From: Oegoconia quadripuncta | Lineage: Eukaryota > Arthropoda > Insecta > Lepidoptera > Autostichidae | Direction: 5' to 3' | Length of the DNA stretch: 64,000 nt | NCBI GenBank assembly: GCA_949316235.1 | Contig: OX438758.1 | Location: 11,007,731 to 11,071,730 of the forward strand | Part shown: positions 47,790 through 60,760 of the stretch, one piece after another | How positions within the stretch are numbered: the stretch's first letter is position 1 | Layout of the letters: the number at the start of each line of letters is the position of its first letter | Position numbers and translations under genes: made by a program | Notes under the pieces: model-generated | Database searches by the model: none | The model's input: the letters and a program-made list of their open reading frames with translations, nothing else | What the model was told of the DNA's origin: nothing

Positions 47790-48006
47790 CTAGATTTTCG
47801 CTCACGACTTTGCCTGTGTCGAATAACTTTATCGTGGATATGTTTCATTTGATTATCCCGCGGGAACTACTCAATTTTCGGAATAAAAAATATGATCAAG
47901 GGTGTTTTACCTGTATACAAATTTCATCCAAATCCGTTCATCCGTTGTGCCGTGTTTGAGCAACAAACAAACATCCAAACTTTCGCCTGTATAAAATTAG
48001 ATTAGA
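47790..48006 (-). mobile_element. Short non-autonomous Helitron, inverted, complete ends
   Basis: The minus strand starts TCTAATCTAATTTTATACAGG, with GTTTGTTGCTCAAACACGGC inside, and ends AAAATCTAG. Flanked by A and T as expected. 217 bp. Confidence 0.8.
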
Positions 48007-48041
48007 TCATTTTGCTTGCGGACAGAGACTGGACATACATA

Positions 48042-48080
48042 AGCACATAACACCCATCGTTTTTCGTCGGGGGTTAAAAA
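48042..48080 (-). repeat. Dispersed repeat, inverted copy of 905-945
   Basis: See 905-945. Both read ACCCCCGACGAAAAACGA in their own orientation. Confidence 0.6.
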
Positions 48081-48601
48081 CAGTGCACTACACTACAACT
48101 CCACTCCAAAAACCAGGTCTTCTGTTTTTTCTTTTTTTTTAAGCACAACGTTTTTCGTGATTTCCTTCTCGTTTGTTTCTTTCCTTAAGTGTTTCTTCCT
48201 CAATCACCATATTTAATCTCTGCTCTAATACACTATGTCCATAGCTGGGGGGCCTGGAGACCTGTAATTGTAGTTCTTCTTTTCAGGCACCAGTCTTCCC
48301 ACAAATGTGTTTTATGTATTACCTAGTCCTAAAATCGCTTTGTAAGGCGTCATTTGTGGTGAGAAAATAAATAAATTTTAAATATTTTTATTTATTTAAT
48401 ATTTACGCTCTACCCAAAGATACCCATCACTATGCCAAATTTCAGCGTTATAACTGTAGTGTCCGGGTAAAACATCTGTGTCATATTAACGACGAAACGA
48501 TAAGGGTTTCTAGTTTGACTACGGAATCCTAAAAAGGGATATACCTGTTCCAAAAGTTTATGGTTTGTTCCATCTATGCAATTAATCCAACTTCCAATTA
48601 A

Positions 48602-48676
48602 AGCGAAAGTTTGGATGTTTGTTTATTCCTCAATCACGGCGAATCGGCTCCGATTTGGCTGAAAAGCGTTGTTACA
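48602..48676 (+). mobile_element. Helitron 5' fragment
   Basis: GCGAAAGTTTGGATGTTTG and CAATCACGGCGAATCGG match the 5' half of the two complete copies. The 3' half is missing. Confidence 0.65.
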
Positions 48677-48964
48677 TTAGTAATAACAAACAAACAAACA
48701 AAATTTATTTATTACCAAAAAGTTATACATAAGTACATAAAACACTACACAACTAATATTATGTAGGCATGCATAACAAAAAGAAATACCTCATTTTCGT
48801 ACTGAGATTTTACCTTTCTTAACAGATTGTTGCAAAAGTTTCGGTACCTTTTAAAGGTTATCTCAAGGACTATATTATTAGGGTCAGTAATTAAACGGTA
48901 CATGAATCCATTTGCACACTTGCATGCAGGTTGAACTCATTGTGGACGAACTATACTTAAGAAG

Positions 48965-49307
48965 ATTTTTTTTTTTACGTTTTATGCACAACGGGTTCGA
49001 ACTTGACCTCAATCACACCTGATGTTAAGTGAAGATGAGGTCGAAGGTGGAAGCATACTGACCCGGAAATCCCAACACATTTGGGGGACTGGCTATCTTA
49101 TCTCTGACAACCGGAACACAACAATGCTATTAACATTGCTGCTTGGCAGTAGATTTAGATGGTGGTAGCTACGAGTAGCCAGGCGGACATTCAAAATGCC
49201 CTACCACCAATCAAACCGAGTACTTAAACATGTACCCCGCTGGGGGATCGAACCCGCGACCTACGAATCGTAAACCCAATATTGTTTACATTGAGCCACG
49301 GAGGCGG
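48965..49307 (-). mobile_element. SINE family A, full length, inverted
   Basis: On the minus strand it begins with the CCGCCTCCGTGGCTCAATG head at 49307 and ends with an A tail at about 48965. It has a small insertion (CGTAG) in the GTAGCTAC part. Confidence 0.9.
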
Positions 49308-49775
49308 TTATACACGGCGGCACATACATATTCCAACAAATAAACGTCATCCAACCTATTGGTGTGTAGCATGGTCCTCAAGACGTTTACCGTTACCTAA
49401 ATATATATATAGCTTTATCAAGACAGTGGTGGTATACATGTGGCACCGACGATAGCTGAAAGTAGAACTTAACGTTTCAGCAAAAAAACTTTTTTTATTG
49501 CTAATGAACAGCGAACGTAATCACATACTAATTCAACGGTCAAAGCGTACCGTTAACGTGGATCCCTATTTTTTGCGGGTCGACTTGTAAATTAGGGGTA
49601 TCCGTATAAATTTGTTCCCTTTAGAAGGAATATTGCGTCGCACTCGTGATATTATGCCTGCGATAAAAAAAGCGGTTGATGTGGAAAATCGTAGGGAATT
49701 TTCAGCTAATTAGGGGTTTTTGGATGATGTTTTGTTTGGTGTTTGTTTCGTTTTTTTGTTGGCATATTCGACGAC

Positions 49776-50030
49776 CTGTTTGGTGTAGTGGTTAGCATTC
49801 TGACCACTATACCAAAAGGTTGTGGGTTCGAATCCCGCTAGGTGTATATGTTTGTGTGATGAATACGGACATGTGTACCTGAGTTATGGATATTTTCATT
49901 AATAATAAGTATTTATTTACAAAAAAAATGTATTTATATAGTATATCAACCATCTGGTGTCCACAACACAAGCCTATAGTTGCTTACTGTGGAAATATTT
50001 ATTATTTATTTATTTATATTCGCTGGTGTT
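49776..50030 (+). mobile_element. SINE family B (tRNA-derived)
   Basis: Head with box A (TGGTGTAGTGGTTAGCA) and box B (GGGTTCGAATCCC), a body with ATGAATACGGACATGTGTACC, and a tail near GCTTACTGTGGAAATATTTATT. Five other copies share the layout. The head looks like a Glu/Asp-type tRNA but cannot form a normal tRNA 3' half. Confidence 0.85.
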
Positions 50031-52802
50031 GTCTGTTGTTTAGGACAAGCTTACCGCTCGTAACTTTCGACGCGTGGATTTCGAAATAAAAACTTTTTTA
50101 TCACGGTAAAACGAAGTAAAAGGAAACGACGATATTGAGCGTTTTGATGCCACTACCTTTTTTATTCTATCGTCATCACATAGACTCCTCGTAATCCTTA
50201 TCGTAATTTTGTTGTTTTCAGAAGGAATTATGAAAATGCTGAAACACCTGTTTATTTATTTCTAAGTAGAATCTTCGTAACGATTTTAATTTTTCCAAGT
50301 TCCTTGATATTGATTGGACTCCTAAGGAGGAACACCACTTCATGAAACGATTTCTGGGTCAGTCATTGCCTTTTAAACTTTACATTGATTATACGACCTA
50401 TCTCGATACGAATGACTAGGGGCAACTTTTTTAATTACAGTTAAATTTGTAATATTATTTAATGTTAACCCAACATAGTATCTGCTGCAAGAATCGTAAA
50501 TAGAAACAGCATTTAAAACTGCTTTAATCTATAAATTTTTCAAATTCAAAGCAATTCCGTTAACAGCTTTAACTGTGGTAGTTCCTCGCACCATTTTGTA
50601 TTTAACTAAACAAGACCAAGTTTCAACGTGAGACTACAGCGAGCATCCGTAGTACGTGTTCGACATACCAGTTAAGTCTTACTGCTAAAACATTTAATCG
50701 TTATCTCAATAGCGGTTTAAACGTAAAGTTTATTTTAACTTGTATAATGAAAATGAATGGAAACGTGCGTTCGTCGACTGCGCAACTCTGTATGGGTAAA
50801 GTAAAATGCTCGCGTCAGTAACAGGCTTTGAACTCTATGCTGAATTCTGGTACAAGAATCAGATATATACTGAGTATCATAATCGACGCATTAGCTGTTT
50901 GACATAACCCTCTCCCTTCGAATTTATTCATACAGTCGCTTTGAGCTACTCTTCCAGTGTCCACTCATGGAGTTTATGCCAACGATTCTCGCATTTGAAA
51001 ACCAATGTTGGTCGGTGACTGTAACTGAACTCATAATAAATAGAACTAGCTTGTTCCAGTGGACATGTGCTGCTGGTCCTATGACCAGCCCATAGCCTCT
51101 GCTAACCTCCAGAGCGTTGGTCGGAGGACTAGGTTGGTATATCCAGCGAGGATTATGGGAAGTGGGATAGGAATAGTGGGGATTCAGGTTACAATACAGA
51201 CTGATGGATAGTATTCCCATTGGTGCAATAGTGCATATTTAACCTTCTGCATACAATTTGCCAATTTTTTGTATTCTACTTCAATCTACAACATACACAG
51301 AAAATCGATTAAAATCGAACACGTTAAAAGTATTTAAATTCGCAAGGTAGCATGCGTAACAAAAAACTTAAGTCTCCGTCAGTTCACTTCGGGCGGAAGT
51401 GTGACCTTACTTTTGTCAGAAGTGTGCAAGATTACGTAACGAAAGTAAAGTACAACCGGCAGTCTTTCCATTGGAACCGACTTGAATAAAGACTTCATGT
51501 TTGACTTACTGGTTTGTTACTCTAACTTGCTTTCTGTACCTCATTTTGCACGAACAATAAAATAAGTAAAACGGCCTACGGACTAGTTTTATACACCCAC
51601 ATAAATTTGGGTTACGTTGGAGACAGTTTAAAAGCCATACTATTTCAGGTTGTAAAACCAAAGGCCCTAGAATGATACATTAACTGATTAAATTGCACGG
51701 AGGGTTGCCAACAACGTCCGAAGGTCCAAAAAAGAATAGAGCCCGTAATTCCCAAATACAAATCCCTAAGGGATTCCGGGTGACCGATAAATAAATGTTT
51801 CTCTCTAATTAAGTTTTTTGTAACGGTCAATTAATGCGACGTTTGAATTAGGAATTGTCAACGTTGCGGGTTAGGTTGGACAATGAATTTCAAATAACGT
51901 TGGGACCTTAATCCTTGTCAGCATGATGCGAGCGACGACGCTTTATTTAAAAAAAAAGCGTTATATCTACTTTCTTCCTAATAATCTAATAAAACACATG
52001 ATTTTATACCTCATTTTCTCATTTTATTCTCCAGGTAAATGAATCGACATCAACACGATTTAAGAACACATCCACAAAAAAATCGATTCCCACATACCAG
52101 CTTTTGTCGAGATCTATGGCGGACGTTGTAAAAGACTCAATCAATCATCCGCAATCATCCATCAAGTACATTCAACAAGTAAAAACAAAACTGTTATCGG
52201 CCCAACCCTGAAAGCAGTCACTGTCATATAATGGGGCAACACCCTATCGAATACAAGGTGTCTACCTCTGTGTGCGAACAGACAGCGTGATGTAGGTTTG
52301 TACGCGTACCGGGCAGTGTTTGTACGGGGGTATTCGCGTGTGTGAGTGCTAAGGCAAGCAGATGTGGCGTTCGCACGCAGCTGTCGAAACCCCCCTTGGT
52401 AAAGTACATATAGTATACGGCACGCGCCGTGCTTTCACAAAATTATGCATTATTATTACCGCTGTTTAAGCTTATTATTAACCATTTGTTATTTTTGTTT
52501 CGATGCAGTTGCTACGGTCATTGTTCGATACCTGTTCCGTGCATATTCGGCCTCGAGCCGACATCGAATATCATTATTTTTAATAAAAAAACAACCATAC
52601 TGTTCCAATTTATATGTTCGTGAATACTTGCACACAATATCAGTCCATTGCCACACATAGGCGTCTCCCAAAGTCGGAATTTTTCCTTTGTTATGTGGAG
52701 CTAGGCAGCTGGCATTATTTAGGATGCTAACCATAGTTTGTGTCATAATTGTATATTATGACTTCGAATTAGTAGGCACTTACATATTTAAACACATTCG
52801 GG
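50031..52802. other. No recognised gene
   Basis: A 98-codon minus frame (50924-51220) and a CpG-richer patch (about 52,230-52,400) have no recognisable motif. No copies elsewhere in the window. Confidence 0.4.
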
Positions 52803-52841
52803 ATTTTTGGCGGGATCTCGGCGAGTGAAGTTGCATTTTTG
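52803..52841 (+). repeat. Second copy of the GGCGGGA-TCGGCGAGTGA block
   Basis: TTTTTGGCGGGATCTCGGCG, then AGTGAAGTTGCATTTTT parallels 41,866-41,900. Confidence 0.5.
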
Positions 52842-55154
52842 TTTACAATTCAATTTGTGCATTCTGACTTTTGAAACTTAATAATGGCAGAATATTGTGT
52901 AGCAAAAGTTTGTGATGGTGTACAAGTGAAGGGAAGTGTAAATTAAAGTGCGTAACGAAGCTTTCGGTTTCCCACAAGAAGCGCCAACATCTTTTGTAAA
53001 ACATTCTGCCACTTTACTGAAGAATGACTTAACCGTGACTAGAGTTGTATAAGTATACGACGAATTACTTGTTTTGACTGAGACTGACATATAAACTGAA
53101 GAAATAAGACATGGCTGTATGGGCTTAGATCCCTTTGCCTTCTCCGAGAGGAGTGAATAAAACTAAAAATATAAAAATTCAAATTAAGAACATTCCTGGT
53201 TGCTCGCTACGACCGCGACAGGCTTGTTCTAAATATGAATTCAAAAAAAATAATAATAAAAGCCGCCATTTCATTTTTTTAAACGGTTCTCTGTTGCAGT
53301 TGGAAGAAAAAATAGATATCGACCTCGCTTGGTTCGCATTAGGTACGTGCATTGATTTATATGCTATAAATATGGTCGCACGAACAAATATTTTTCACGT
53401 TTTGCTTAGTAGATAAAACAGCGCCATCTCTTAGAAACCTCGAGAACTAATTGGACTGCTGTCCAACACAACCAAATGTTTAGTTTTAGTCTATGCTTAC
53501 AACCTTTGAGCCGGTCACATAAAAAATCAAGAAAAAAATACAATATTCATTAAAAATATGAGTTTGTTATATTAAAAAAATATTTGCATGTTTTTTGGTC
53601 ACTTTCTGTGGTAAGTGATGCATTTTTTAACAACATAATTTTTTTATTTGATCGACAGTTCGCGAACGAAGTATATGGGTACGTGATTTATATTTACATC
53701 GAGTGTTGTTTGATCCCAAAAGAGTATCACTTTCTGCTTTGTACAACAATCTACTATTGGGTCTTTACCTATGAAATTGGAGTTTTTTTTTCTTCGTTAA
53801 TCATATGTACCAATTTGATTTTTATTTGGAAAATGGAATATTATTTCAAGGTTTCACATGAAATATTTTTTAATTTCTGGGCTAAATCACATAATAAAAA
53901 AAATTTGAACAGAGCTCTTTCCATGTGCATAATCATTTCTTAGTTTCGCTGAAACTTTTATAAAGCGGTTACTTTTAAAAATTAACGCTGCCTTATGCCT
54001 TAAAAATTAAATACTTAACATAATGTTATCCGATAATACACACAAAGTTTAGCTAAATTTGGATTTGCCATTCCCCAAAAAAAATCAAAAATGTTTGTAT
54101 GGAGAAAACTGTCTTAATGAAATTCTTCATACAAAACGCCAATTTCATAGGTAAGGACCTAATATTAGTGGTTATTTACGTCATTCTTAGAAGTAATAAA
54201 TAGGTTAATGCAGCGCTTAAGCTTGTACTAAAAAGAACACATGCGAATAAATATTGTTAATATGTTCACTCAATCTCCTTGTCGTTTTCTTGCTGGCTGT
54301 GGTAAATTAACGTCGGTAAGCCTCTCGAGTCTATTTCCACAAACAAGGGTTGAAAAATTACCCCATCCGCAGCTACAGAGGTTGTAGCTAAGTTTTATGA
54401 GGATATATGTCATTTTATGCGGCATAAGAGAAATAACATTCGGTTAAGTGCGTGTACGTGTAGGTGAGATGAGATTGTGGTGGCCGCCATAAAATATATC
54501 TAGTTGCTGATATTTGTCTCAATTTAATGTTTCTATACATGGTCGAGTACGGCTAATGGAAGTTCCTTTTTTATAAGATGATTTTCTGAGCCCTTACTCG
54601 CAGACCACTTATTTTTCTAAATTTCTCGTTTATTTTAGGCGTCTTTCTTTGAACTTGCCTATTGACCTTATTTTAAATTATACATTAGCTAAAAAGTTTT
54701 TTAAATTAAAAATCGAACCATCTTTTGCAAGGCAGCAGAGGTAGCTTTTATAAATAATTAATATTAAAATATTGTTACGAACTTTATACCCTAATCCTGG
54801 ACTGCAAACCCAAAACAGAATCGACAATTTATATCATCACATTCCCCCTTCCTCTATCCTTTTTATTATATGTGTAATTATCGATTGAAACACGATCGTG
54901 AGGGGCTCGTCGGACTCGTCACCCACTACCGCTGTTTACTGAAGGGATAGTTAGTTCCAAAAACACTCAATTTAATAAGTTTCTGTGTAGCCCTGATGCG
55001 TCGAGGCGTAGAGCTCGGAGCAATAAATTAATTTGACAGATCACCTATTTGACACGTGCGAACTTGGTATAGTAATAATTACTGTTTGCTATATATTAGT
55101 AGGTTCAATCCGATGAAGAATATTTGGTGTCGAAAACTCAATAAGTCTCTTTAC
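52842..55154. other. No recognised gene
   Basis: Very AT-rich. A 119-codon frame at 53584-53943 is hydrophobic only because of T-rich composition. Confidence 0.4.
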
Positions 55155-55307
55155 GTCCATCTCGCATTTAGTCCGCAGGTGAAAACACGTCAATGTCGCG
55201 TTAGGTCAATTTCGCATTTGGTCCACTGATCGAAAACATGTCTAAATGGCGTTAGGTCTATTTCGCATGTGGGCCATAGGTCAAAAACACGTCTATTTCG
55301 CGGTATG
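55155..55307 (+). repeat. 51-bp minisatellite, three units
   Basis: Units at 55155, 55205 and 55256 of 50-52 bp, each with a TTTCGCATTTGGTCC-like start and a GAAAACACGTC-like middle. An inverted partial unit follows at 55308-55349. Confidence 0.8.
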
Positions 55308-55349
55308 GTCCGCGTGAGTGGACCAAATGCGAAATGGATGAAATGAGAC
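55308..55349 (-). repeat. Inverted partial unit of the 51-bp minisatellite
   Basis: GGACCAAATGCGAAAT is the exact inverse of part of unit 2, so the array ends in an inverted copy. Confidence 0.7.
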
Positions 55350-55361
55350 TTGACTGTCGAA

Positions 55362-55465
55362 AATCGCAAAGTTAAGCAACGTCTGACCAGATAAGATAGG
55401 TGACCGTATTAGTGTCAATTCCATACGTTTCCGTGTTTAGGGCACGTAAATTAGATGGCCCCCGT
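55362..55465 (+). mobile_element. 5S-derived repeat fragment
   Basis: ATCGCAAAGTTAAGCAACGTCTG, then GATAGGTGACCG and TTTCCGTGTTTAGGGCACG, shortened relative to 11,361. Confidence 0.7.
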
Positions 55466-57282
55466 TGAAAACTATTGCTGTGCTGACTGTTAAAAATTTA
55501 ATAGTTATGTTTGATGGGATGAAGCACAATTTAGCCATTAAAAACGTTAAAACTACTCGCTTTACAGTAATGAAAGTAATATAAGACCCAGTGCAGACGT
55601 ATGTGAAGGAATGCCATGAAAGTCGTAATAAAACCTAGCATTTTTAACTATCACGTAACGTTAACGTTCGTAAATGTTTAATGATTCATAAAATCCTTTC
55701 ATAATATTAGAGTTTATTTACTAAATAATTGAGTAATCATATTGCAAAGAGCTATATCATAAAACTGAATTGTATTTAATAAATTTCAGCAGCTGTACAC
55801 ACCTATACTTGCAAGTAATGATGTACCACCCTGTTTATAACTAAAGAGTGTAAAACATCAAGCCCTGCAAAAAATAAACCAAATCGCATACCTTCTATAG
55901 CTTTGGTTCAGTAGTAGTGCCTTTATATAAGGTTACTTATTTGCCTTGCTTACCTTACTAAATTCTCGATCAGAAAATAAACTATTTAATCAGTATAGGA
56001 AATGTTACATTTAAACAGTCACACTTATCAAACTGAAACACCGTACTTGGTTACCTATCTTATTTCACTAGCTGTGTAAAAATCGTTAAAAACATTGTCG
56101 GGCTTGTTTGGGTCAAAACTTCTTTACTTTTCTAGATTGTTATAGGTACTTCATTGAAATTTGGATTAAAAAAAACTTATTATTGATTTTGGTTGACAGC
56201 GTTTCTTTCTAATTTTAAATTACAATGTGATTGGAAAGTTTCAGGATAGACTTTGTCAACGCCGAATATATCACACAAAATATTCACTGAAATAAATAAT
56301 ATCGCTGTAAATTTTAACCGACATCAAACAACAAGAAGGACCTAGATATGACCGGTCCAATGATATAACATAATGCGGGAGGATTTTCCCTAATAGTCAC
56401 TTAGGCAGGTGCCAATGCCAATCAGTGATCTATACTGTTAAGGCTTGTTCTCCACAAAATACCGTGAATTTAAATAACGTTGCCACCAGTTTCTTCTATA
56501 ATTGAGGCATTTCTTCGATTGAAAAATTACTTTTTAATCTACCAGATATGACGATGGTTTCCCAATTTAAAAGGGGAGGTTCTCAATTCGCGGTAATTTT
56601 TTTGTATGTTTGTTAAGCGATATCTTTATCAATTGCTAACCGATTTTGATGATTATTTTCGTATGATATTTACCGCCAGAACCCGTAAAAATTTGGTGAA
56701 GTTCTGATGAAGCACTCCGGACATAAAGAACGGAATCTTACTGAAGTCGGTTGTTTTGGCAATTTTAGGCGTTTCAATTATGGCTTCCAATGTTACGAAG
56801 TTACAGGTTAAGCTAATAAAAGTGTGGTAACAAGATCATGTAATAAAAAATGGGTCTATTCCCATCTTACTCGTAAAATGTAGATTTACATTTAGATATA
56901 TCCTGGAGAAACAAATGCTGGACTAATACGTTCGCACATTTCATAGTCTGTGACATTCACAGTTACAGTAAATACCATAATCTCTTTGTGTTATGCCATT
57001 ATTAGGGTTATACCATACCTTAATGCTTCCACATAAGTCTCACGTCGGTATTAAATTTTTCCTCGCGAATAATAATACTTTTACTTCACGGTAATTTGGT
57101 GAAAATTATTATTCAGGGAGACCCCAGATTTGAACTCAAATCTTTGCAATGGGAAGTCGGACAGACATCTAATAAGCTAACTCTTAAGTATTTTAAGACC
57201 ACTATGTAATACAAGAACTTTCAAAAAATAAGTCAATCTGTTATTCTCAGTATAAAAAATTGGCGCGGAAAAGAGTCCTTTT
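55466..57282. other. No recognised gene
   Basis: AT-rich. A weak tRNA-like inverted segment at about 57,118-57,180 (GAGTTCAAATCTGG on the minus strand) may be a SINE relic. Confidence 0.35.
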
Positions 57283-57345
57283 TCATCATCATCATATCAG
57301 CCGAAAGACGTCCACTGCTGGACAAAGGCCTCCCACAAGGATCCA
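57283..57345 (-). pseudogene. RTE-like LINE 3' terminus, very short copy
   Basis: The same final bases as the neighbouring copy (TCAGCCGAAAGACGTCCACTG and GGACAAAGGCCTCCC), separated from it by about 100 bases of unrelated DNA. Confidence 0.65.
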
Positions 57346-57444
57346 AGTCTTTTTTAAATGTGTTTAAATGTTGACAAGTTCAATTATTGATAATTTGACA
57401 ATAAATATTATCTAGTTTGTAAATCCTAATATAACATACATTTA

Positions 57445-57900
57445 TTTCATCATCATATCAGCCGAAAGATGTCTACTACTGGACAAAGGCCTCCCCCAAC
57501 GATCGGTTCTACACTGCCCGCATCCATTGGCCTCTCGCGATATTTACCAAATCGTCAGTCCATCTCGTTGGGGGCCTGCCCACACTGCGTCTTCCGGCGC
57601 GTGGTCGCTACTCGAGAACCTTTCCGCCCCAACGGCCGTCGGTCCTACGAGCAATTTGCCCCGCCCACTGCCACTTAAGTTTGGCCATCTTCGGGCTATA
57701 TCGATCAGCTTGATTCTCCAGCGGATCTCCTCATTTCTGATTCGATTCCGCAAGGAGATTCCGAGCATAGCTCTCTTCATTTCCCTTTGAGTGACCTTGA
57801 GCCAGAAGGCTCATAAGAATATGAGCCTCATAGTGAGTGACCATGTTTCAGTTCCATGTGTCATCATTGGCAACACACACTAATCAAAGACAAGGCGAAA
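57445..57900 (-). pseudogene. RTE-like LINE 3' end with frameshifts
   Basis: The minus strand reads MKRAMLGISLRNRIRNEEIR, then changes frame inside the WQWAG/RWTDDL region, and ends at the QQ-TSFG C-terminus near 57,456. Upstream, about 57,780-57,880 encodes a TETWSLTM-like motif broken by a stop. Several frame changes show a dead copy. Confidence 0.8.
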
Positions 57901-60420
57901 TACCGAGTGGGCCAATTTCTTTCTCGCGAGCATACACAAATTTAAAGCGTGCACAAACATTTAAAGGAACACATTACCAAAAAACTAGTGGTAGCACGAA
58001 AATTTCGCATAAAGCCACTAAGTGCATTAGGGCACACTTCTAATTCTTGTCACGAACTATAATTTAGTATTAGTATAGAACAAAGTAAGTCACATACAAC
58101 GTTGCATGCTAATTAAAAAGTATTTTTCTTTTTCAAATGCGGTAAACATTTGCATTTTTTACTTTAATACAGCTTTGGTTTATTAATAAAAGTTTAGGTA
58201 CTAACATGATACTAAAAGTAAAAAATTACTAAGTATACTGCGGTATAGCAAAAGAATGGTTAAAAACAAGAATTTACAAATACCTGTAAACTGTTACTGG
58301 ATCCGAGCCTTTTTGTATAGTGCTGGTAAACTATGGTGGCGCCGCGTGGGTTTTGTTAAATCGCGGAGGACAATAGAGGACAAAACTACAGGCATAAATA
58401 ATGATATAGAGAGATATAGTGTACCAAAGTGTCAAGTTCCAAAATATTTGGTGTTAAAACCTTATGGCTCTGAATACGATTAAAACAATTTTTTTTAATA
58501 CTCTGATGAAAGGACGATTCAAGATTGTAGAATGAGTATTCATTTAACAGGCATTAAATGAATGCTAGTTTTTGTCGTAGCATCAAATAGTATCGTGTTA
58601 TCTTTAATAATAAACTATATATTTTAAAATTTGTCTTATAATAGAGCTATCTTGCATAAAGTCCTCAGATTTTGGAATATATTTCTTCGACATCCCAGTT
58701 TTTAGGATTCCTTTCCAAAATGGTGTGATTTTGTTCGTCTGTCGACTTACGATGAAATTGTCTAATAAAAATACCATTCCCCCGCTTATTTCCGAAGTTA
58801 GCAAGGCGAAAAATCTGAAGTAATTAGAGTTGACAGGGGTTTATGTAAATATTATAGGGAAAATAAAACGAAGTCTCTAAGTAGCACAGTTTTTTTTAGA
58901 GATCAGCAAAAATCATTCTCAAACATACTTAGTTATGCTGTCCCAAAAATGAACTTTAATAGTGAACTATTATGTAATTACATTTTATTTTTAAAATTTA
59001 CACTAAATTTGTCATAACCTAGCCTAACGTGTGTAGAATTCTTTGGTAGATATTTACCACCTCGCATTTTTTTACAGCAGCCCGATTAATTTCTGTATCT
59101 GCATTTGGACATTGTATCTACCCACATTATACTCGGATAAAAAAGGCGAATCGTTTGGCACTTCCTTTGCTTAAACTTACATAGACTGTCAACATTGCAC
59201 CTTCTTTTGTTTTGCCGTAGTCGGGTAAAGAAGTACATTCGTTTCTAAAACAATTACACTCACTACGAACCATGAGCTCTTTCTCGCAGCACAAAAGCAT
59301 ACGGATTACTTTATTGAGAAATCCTACCCTCGTTTCTAGTAACTTTATCTATCTCTCGCTCGCGCTTACGCGAATCACGACAAGTGCGAGTGAGATAGGC
59401 AGACGCTCAGTGGCTTACAGACACAAAGGGCAAATTGGTTTCTGCACCCCTTACAATCGCACCCCGGATTTAGTTGACACGTGGCCGTTTTAAAACATAA
59501 TGCCTTACGAAATGAGAACTTAGTTACAAAAGGGTTCGGATATATTATGTAGGTTATTGTTCCAGGGCATATATATTTTATGTCTCATTTGGATATCATG
59601 AATATAGTCTTTATTAAAAAAAAAAGAAAAATAAATGTAAGGCGTGGCAATTTTTATTCGACTCCGGCAAAGCACTCACTATTCGTCGTATTTTGACAAA
59701 TGAGGTATCATTGGTTAACGCAGTTATAATTTGTATAACAGAATTCAAAATGGTGGCTGTAATTTTAAAAAAATCAGCTAAGTGCGAGTGGATTGACTAT
59801 CAATTTGTTTTACTACAGTTGTAAAAGCAATAGTGATCGATCAATTCAATTGCCATAGGTACTGCCATAGAATTACTGATTTGCTAATGTAATGTATGAT
59901 ACAAATTCTACTAAATATATCTCAACCACAACACAAAAGTTTGTAAAAAAACTTTCCTCTTTTGTAAAAAAAAACTATCCAAAGCAATACAAATCTGTAC
60001 ATTTTTAATCAATATACATCTCGTGTTCATGAATTTTTGGAATTTTTTAAATTGTTACGTGATGTGAATAATTAAATATTTTTATTTATTTTACTTTACA
60101 CAAGCATGATTTTCCTAGTTTTTGGTTTTAATAAGTGTAGGTATTATCTCATTTAGTTTTTAAATAATAAGACGGTCTAAACGTGGCAAACTCTATATAA
60201 AATACAAATTAAAGTTTTATGACACTCATAAGACTTTCGGAAAGATACCGTCAAAGTGCCTCTTCATTGCGTGTGCAATAAACTTTAAAAACATACCAAC
60301 TTAGCACCTTTTATATAGGTACAAGCGGCCACATAACATTGGTAACATTCGTATGAGTAAGTTTCGCTGAGTTTACATTCCTAATTCGCGAGGCTAGCTT
60401 ACACTGGCAATGTAATACTC
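57901..60420. other. No recognised gene
   Basis: Non-coding flank of the Harbinger element. Holds only the short hairpin at 59,349-59,398. Confidence 0.4.
59349..59398. repeat. Short GC-rich hairpin
   Basis: CTATCTCTCGCTCGCGCTT and AAGTGCGAGTGAGATAG form an imperfect stem with a 14-base loop. Confidence 0.55.
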
Positions 60421-60423
60421 TTA

Positions 60424-60448
60424 CACCCGGTTTCTGAAACGCGTGTCA
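60424..60448 (+). repeat. Harbinger left terminal inverted repeat
   Basis: The first 17 bases are identical to the inverted right end. Preceded by TTA target duplication. Confidence 0.93.
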
Positions 60449-60760
60449 AATATTAAATTAGATAGCAAGCTGTCAACATTAACAATCTGTCAAACAACTG
60501 TGGGTTTCTGAAAAGCAATTTATCGAAAAATTAACGAATCGACTGTTAGCAGGGGATCTATTTATTTGTCCGGCAACACTAGCTAAAGTCAGTCATGTTC
60601 ATTCACTCATTAATATTTTGTTTCTGTCTAACGCATAGCTTTGTCTCTACTTTTTGACACCAAATGCGAAAGTCAACTTTTATAGGTTATAAAGTCGTGC
60701 ACACAGCGTACTACCTATGTTTTTTACCTGAGTGTGTTTTATACCTAATTTTTCGAAAAT

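Noticed and set aside
49776..49850. Apparent tRNA gene
   Set aside because: Has A and B boxes but no complete cloverleaf, and it is repeated with a common downstream body. It is the head of SINE family B; the same applies to the family A and C heads.
50924..51220. 98-codon minus-strand open frame
   Set aside because: No motif recognised and no sign of selection. Could be repeat-derived, but no second copy is in the window.
53584..53943. 119-codon hydrophobic open frame, receptor-like at first sight
   Set aside because: The hydrophobicity follows from T-rich DNA. No family motif, no splice-compatible neighbours.
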